A stretch of DNA of 64,000 nucleotides from Paracoccus aerius. GTDB lineage: Bacteria; Pseudomonadota; Alphaproteobacteria; Rhodobacterales; Rhodobacteraceae. Of the stretch, positions 62,437 through 64,000 are shown one piece after another. The stretch covers positions 1 through 64,000 of the forward strand of contig NZ_BNCL01000010.1 of the NCBI RefSeq assembly GCF_014656455.1, written 5' to 3'. Numbering within the stretch: the first letter of the stretch is position 1; each line of letters begins with the position of its first letter. The notes under the pieces are model-generated. The model saw nothing but the letters and a program-made list of their open reading frames with translations. It did not search any database and was not told the origin of the DNA. The translations under genes were made by a program, and so were the position numbers.

Positions 62437-63131
62437 AGCTGGGCCCTTTCGTCCATAAGCTGCGTCAGCAACTGATCGCAGTCGAATTGCGGTGTGGCTT
62501 CCCCGAAGCCTTCCTCGCCCGGAAAGGCGAAGGTGACGGGGCTGTCGTTTGTTTCCTGACGTTGGCCGGTCCAGTCTGACTGGGTTTCCACCCCGCCATA
62601 GAAACGGCCCATCTTGCGGCTGATGAATTGCTGGCCGGTCCTTTCGATCAGCAATTCGCCATTGGCGTCATAGGTTCTCAACCGGAAGCGGGTCAGTTCC
62701 AGCGGCTGGCCGTCGATCACCGTCGTTTCCCCGGTCAGAATGTCCTGGCCCACATGGCGCAGCCGTTCGCCAGTATTCGATTCGGTCCAGAAGTCGAAAT
62801 CATCCTGGCCGGTTTCCAGAAGCGTCTGGAAGCTGGCGTGATCCTTGGACCGTTCGACCAGGAAATCGGCCAGCCCGGTGTTGGGATCGCTGCTTTCGAT
62901 CCAGCGGGTTTCCTCGTCGATATGGGACAGGTGGCGCAAACCGTCCTCGCCCAGGGTCGCGCTGCGCTGATGGCCTGCGGGATCGGCCGAGCACTGGTAG
63001 TACTGGGTCACCGAGCAGCCGCGGTTCTGCACCGTCGACTGCAACTGGCATCCCTTGGGCGGGGTGAAGGTCGCCGCATGGCCGACCGACGCGGCCAGGG
63101 CAAGTCCCAGTGGCGCGATGATCCGCAGCAT
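62433..63131 (-). CDS. Secreted protein of unknown function encoded between gltD and gltB
   Basis: I do not recognise a family. The 232-residue product has a signal peptide (MLRIIAPLGLALAASVGHAA, cleavage near residue 19), four cysteines in its N-terminal half (PPKGCQLQ, NRGCSVTQYYQC) and one near the C terminus (QFDCDQLL), and otherwise mixed beta-type sequence. It is probably periplasmic. The gene starts eight bases after gltD and overlaps gltB by four bases (ATGA), so it is translated with the glutamate synthase subunits. A longer frame to 63725 is antisense or out of frame to gltD and not real. Confidence 0.8.
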
Positions 63132-63139
63132 CACCGCAC

Positions 63140-64000
63140 CTATTCCGCCGCGACGCGGGCTTCGCCGGTGAGGAAACCGGCAATGGATTCGGCGGCCTCG
63201 CGGCCGTCGCGGATCGCCCAGACGACAAGGGACGCGCCGCGCACGATGTCGCCCACGGCGAAAACGCCGGGCAGGCTGGTCTGGTGGGTCTGGAAATTGG
63301 CCTTGATCGTGCCCCAGCGGGTGACCTCCAGCCCGTCCACGCCCCACAGTTTCGGCAGATCCTCGGGCTCGAAGCCCAGGGCCTTGATGACGAGGTCGGC
63401 GGGTTCGTCGTAATCGGCGCCCTCGATCAGTTCGGGCGACTGGCGGCCCGACACGTCCGGCGCGCCAAGGCGCATCTTCTGGATGCTGACCTGCGCGATC
63501 TGCGTTACCGCGCGCACCGGACCGTCCACGTCGGCTTCCTGGTTGGCGGCGAAGTCGCCGGTCACATGGCCGATGAACTTGCCGGGCGCGGACATCCAGA
63601 CGAAATCGACGCCTTCTTCCTCGGCATTCTGCACCTCGCGCTGCGAACCCGGCATGTTGGCGCGGTCGCGGCGATACAGGCATTTCACCGACAAGGCGCC
63701 CTGGCGGATCGCGGTGCGCACGCAATCCATCGCAGTGTCGCCGCCGCCGATCACGACCACGCGCTTGCCGCGGGCGTTCAACTCGCCATCCTCGAAGTCC
63801 GGCACCTCGTCGCCGAACTCGACCTTGTTGGATGCGGTCAGATAGTCGATGGCCCGCACCACCCCGCCCGCATTGGCGTTGTCGATGTCCAGGTCGCGGG
63901 TCTTGTAGACGCCCGTGGCGATCAGCACGGCATCATGCTTGCCGCGGATCGCGTCAAAGCTGATGTCCTGGCCGACATTGCAGTTCAGGACGAACTCGAC
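63140..64000 (-). CDS. gltD: Glutamate synthase (NADPH) small subunit, C-terminal part (cut by window edge)
   Basis: The frame is open to the right edge, so only the last 286 residues are seen. They hold the NADPH-binding motif KRVVVIGGGDTAMDCVRTAIRQGA, the second FAD segment TSLPGVFAVGDIVRGASLVVWAIRDGREAAESI, and LIATGVYKTRDL upstream. GltD takes electrons from NADPH via FAD and two 4Fe-4S clusters to GltB. Those cluster cysteines are in the missing N-terminal part. Confidence 0.97.
   Translation of the reverse strand, partial: VEFVLNCNVGQDISFDAIRGKHDAVLIATGVYKTRDLDIDNANAGGVVRAIDYLTASNKVEFGDEVPDFEDGELNARGKRVVVIGGGDTAMDCVRTAIRQGALSVKCLYRRDRANMPGSQREVQNAEEEGVDFVWMSAPGKFIGHVTGDFAANQEADVDGPVRAVTQIAQVSIQKMRLGAPDVSGRQSPELIEGADYDEPADLVIKALGFEPEDLPKLWGVDGLEVTRWGTIKANFQTHQTSLPGVFAVGDIVRGASLVVWAIRDGREAAESIAGFLTGEARVAAE

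Overview
The window looks like chromosomal DNA of an alphaproteobacterium of the Rhodobacteraceae, most likely Paracoccus or a close relative. The grounds are the high GC with strong GC bias at third codon positions, the ccoNOQP cbb3 oxidase with FNR boxes, the DUF484-xerC pair, DUF982 and DUF1127 proteins, CtrA-type TTAA-N7-TTAA sites, and a class III aminotransferase that I recall as very close to the Paracoccus denitrificans omega-transaminase. Species assignment is inference; no search was run.

Layout. 1-5.9 kb: start of an rfbC gene, then a flagellar operon on the minus strand (motB, flgE, flgK, flgL, flgI). 6-12 kb: an aldehyde dehydrogenase divergent from a 1-Cys-type peroxiredoxin, then a surface-glycan island with two minus-strand glycosyltransferases divergent from a GT8 transferase and a polysaccharide pyruvyl transferase. 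12-18.6 kb: pnp, putP, an Ala/Pro-rich protein, rpsO, an RTX-repeat protein and rpmJ, all minus strand, followed by tRNA-Val. 18.9-25.2 kb: N-formylglutamate amidohydrolase, qmcA-nfeD, a membrane protein, pyrF, and clpB with a heat-shock-like promoter. 25.4-31 kb: a minus-strand run MFS exporter, HDAC-like deacetylase, xseB, ispA, dxs. 31.4-34.2 kb: envelope enzymes (L,D-transpeptidase, lytic transglycosylase) around a Lys/Ala-rich basic protein. 34.2-44.4 kb: SDR and HxlR regulator, priA, fructose-6-phosphate aldolase family, DUF484-xerC, msrA-prmA, cold-shock protein, DUF982, DUF1127, rsmE and ubiA. 44.5-50.6 kb: a large OmpA-domain protein, a small coiled-coil membrane protein, omega-aminotransferase, a TfoX C-terminal-domain protein, miaB and an NTF2-like protein. 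50.6-55.5 kb: ccoNOQP divergent from a universal stress protein, with two perfect FNR boxes between them. 55.5-64 kb: mtaB-dapF, tRNA-Lys, and gltD - secreted protein - gltB (gltD runs off the right edge).

Most genes are household genes in tight operons with ATGA or TGATG overlaps. The parts least explained by known genes are non-coding. Between the NTF2-like gene and ccoP lies a tandem pair of two-hairpin elements whose stems differ by paired base changes while one loop stays constant, which suggests a structured RNA family. Between clpB and dxs is a perfect 12-bp hairpin whose minus-strand loop carries CCUCCUCCC, the hallmark of the stress-induced CcsR/cuckoo small RNAs. CtrA-like sites precede the Ala/Pro-rich gene, the RTX gene and flgE. 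No CRISPR array, insertion sequence, prophage or rRNA was seen.
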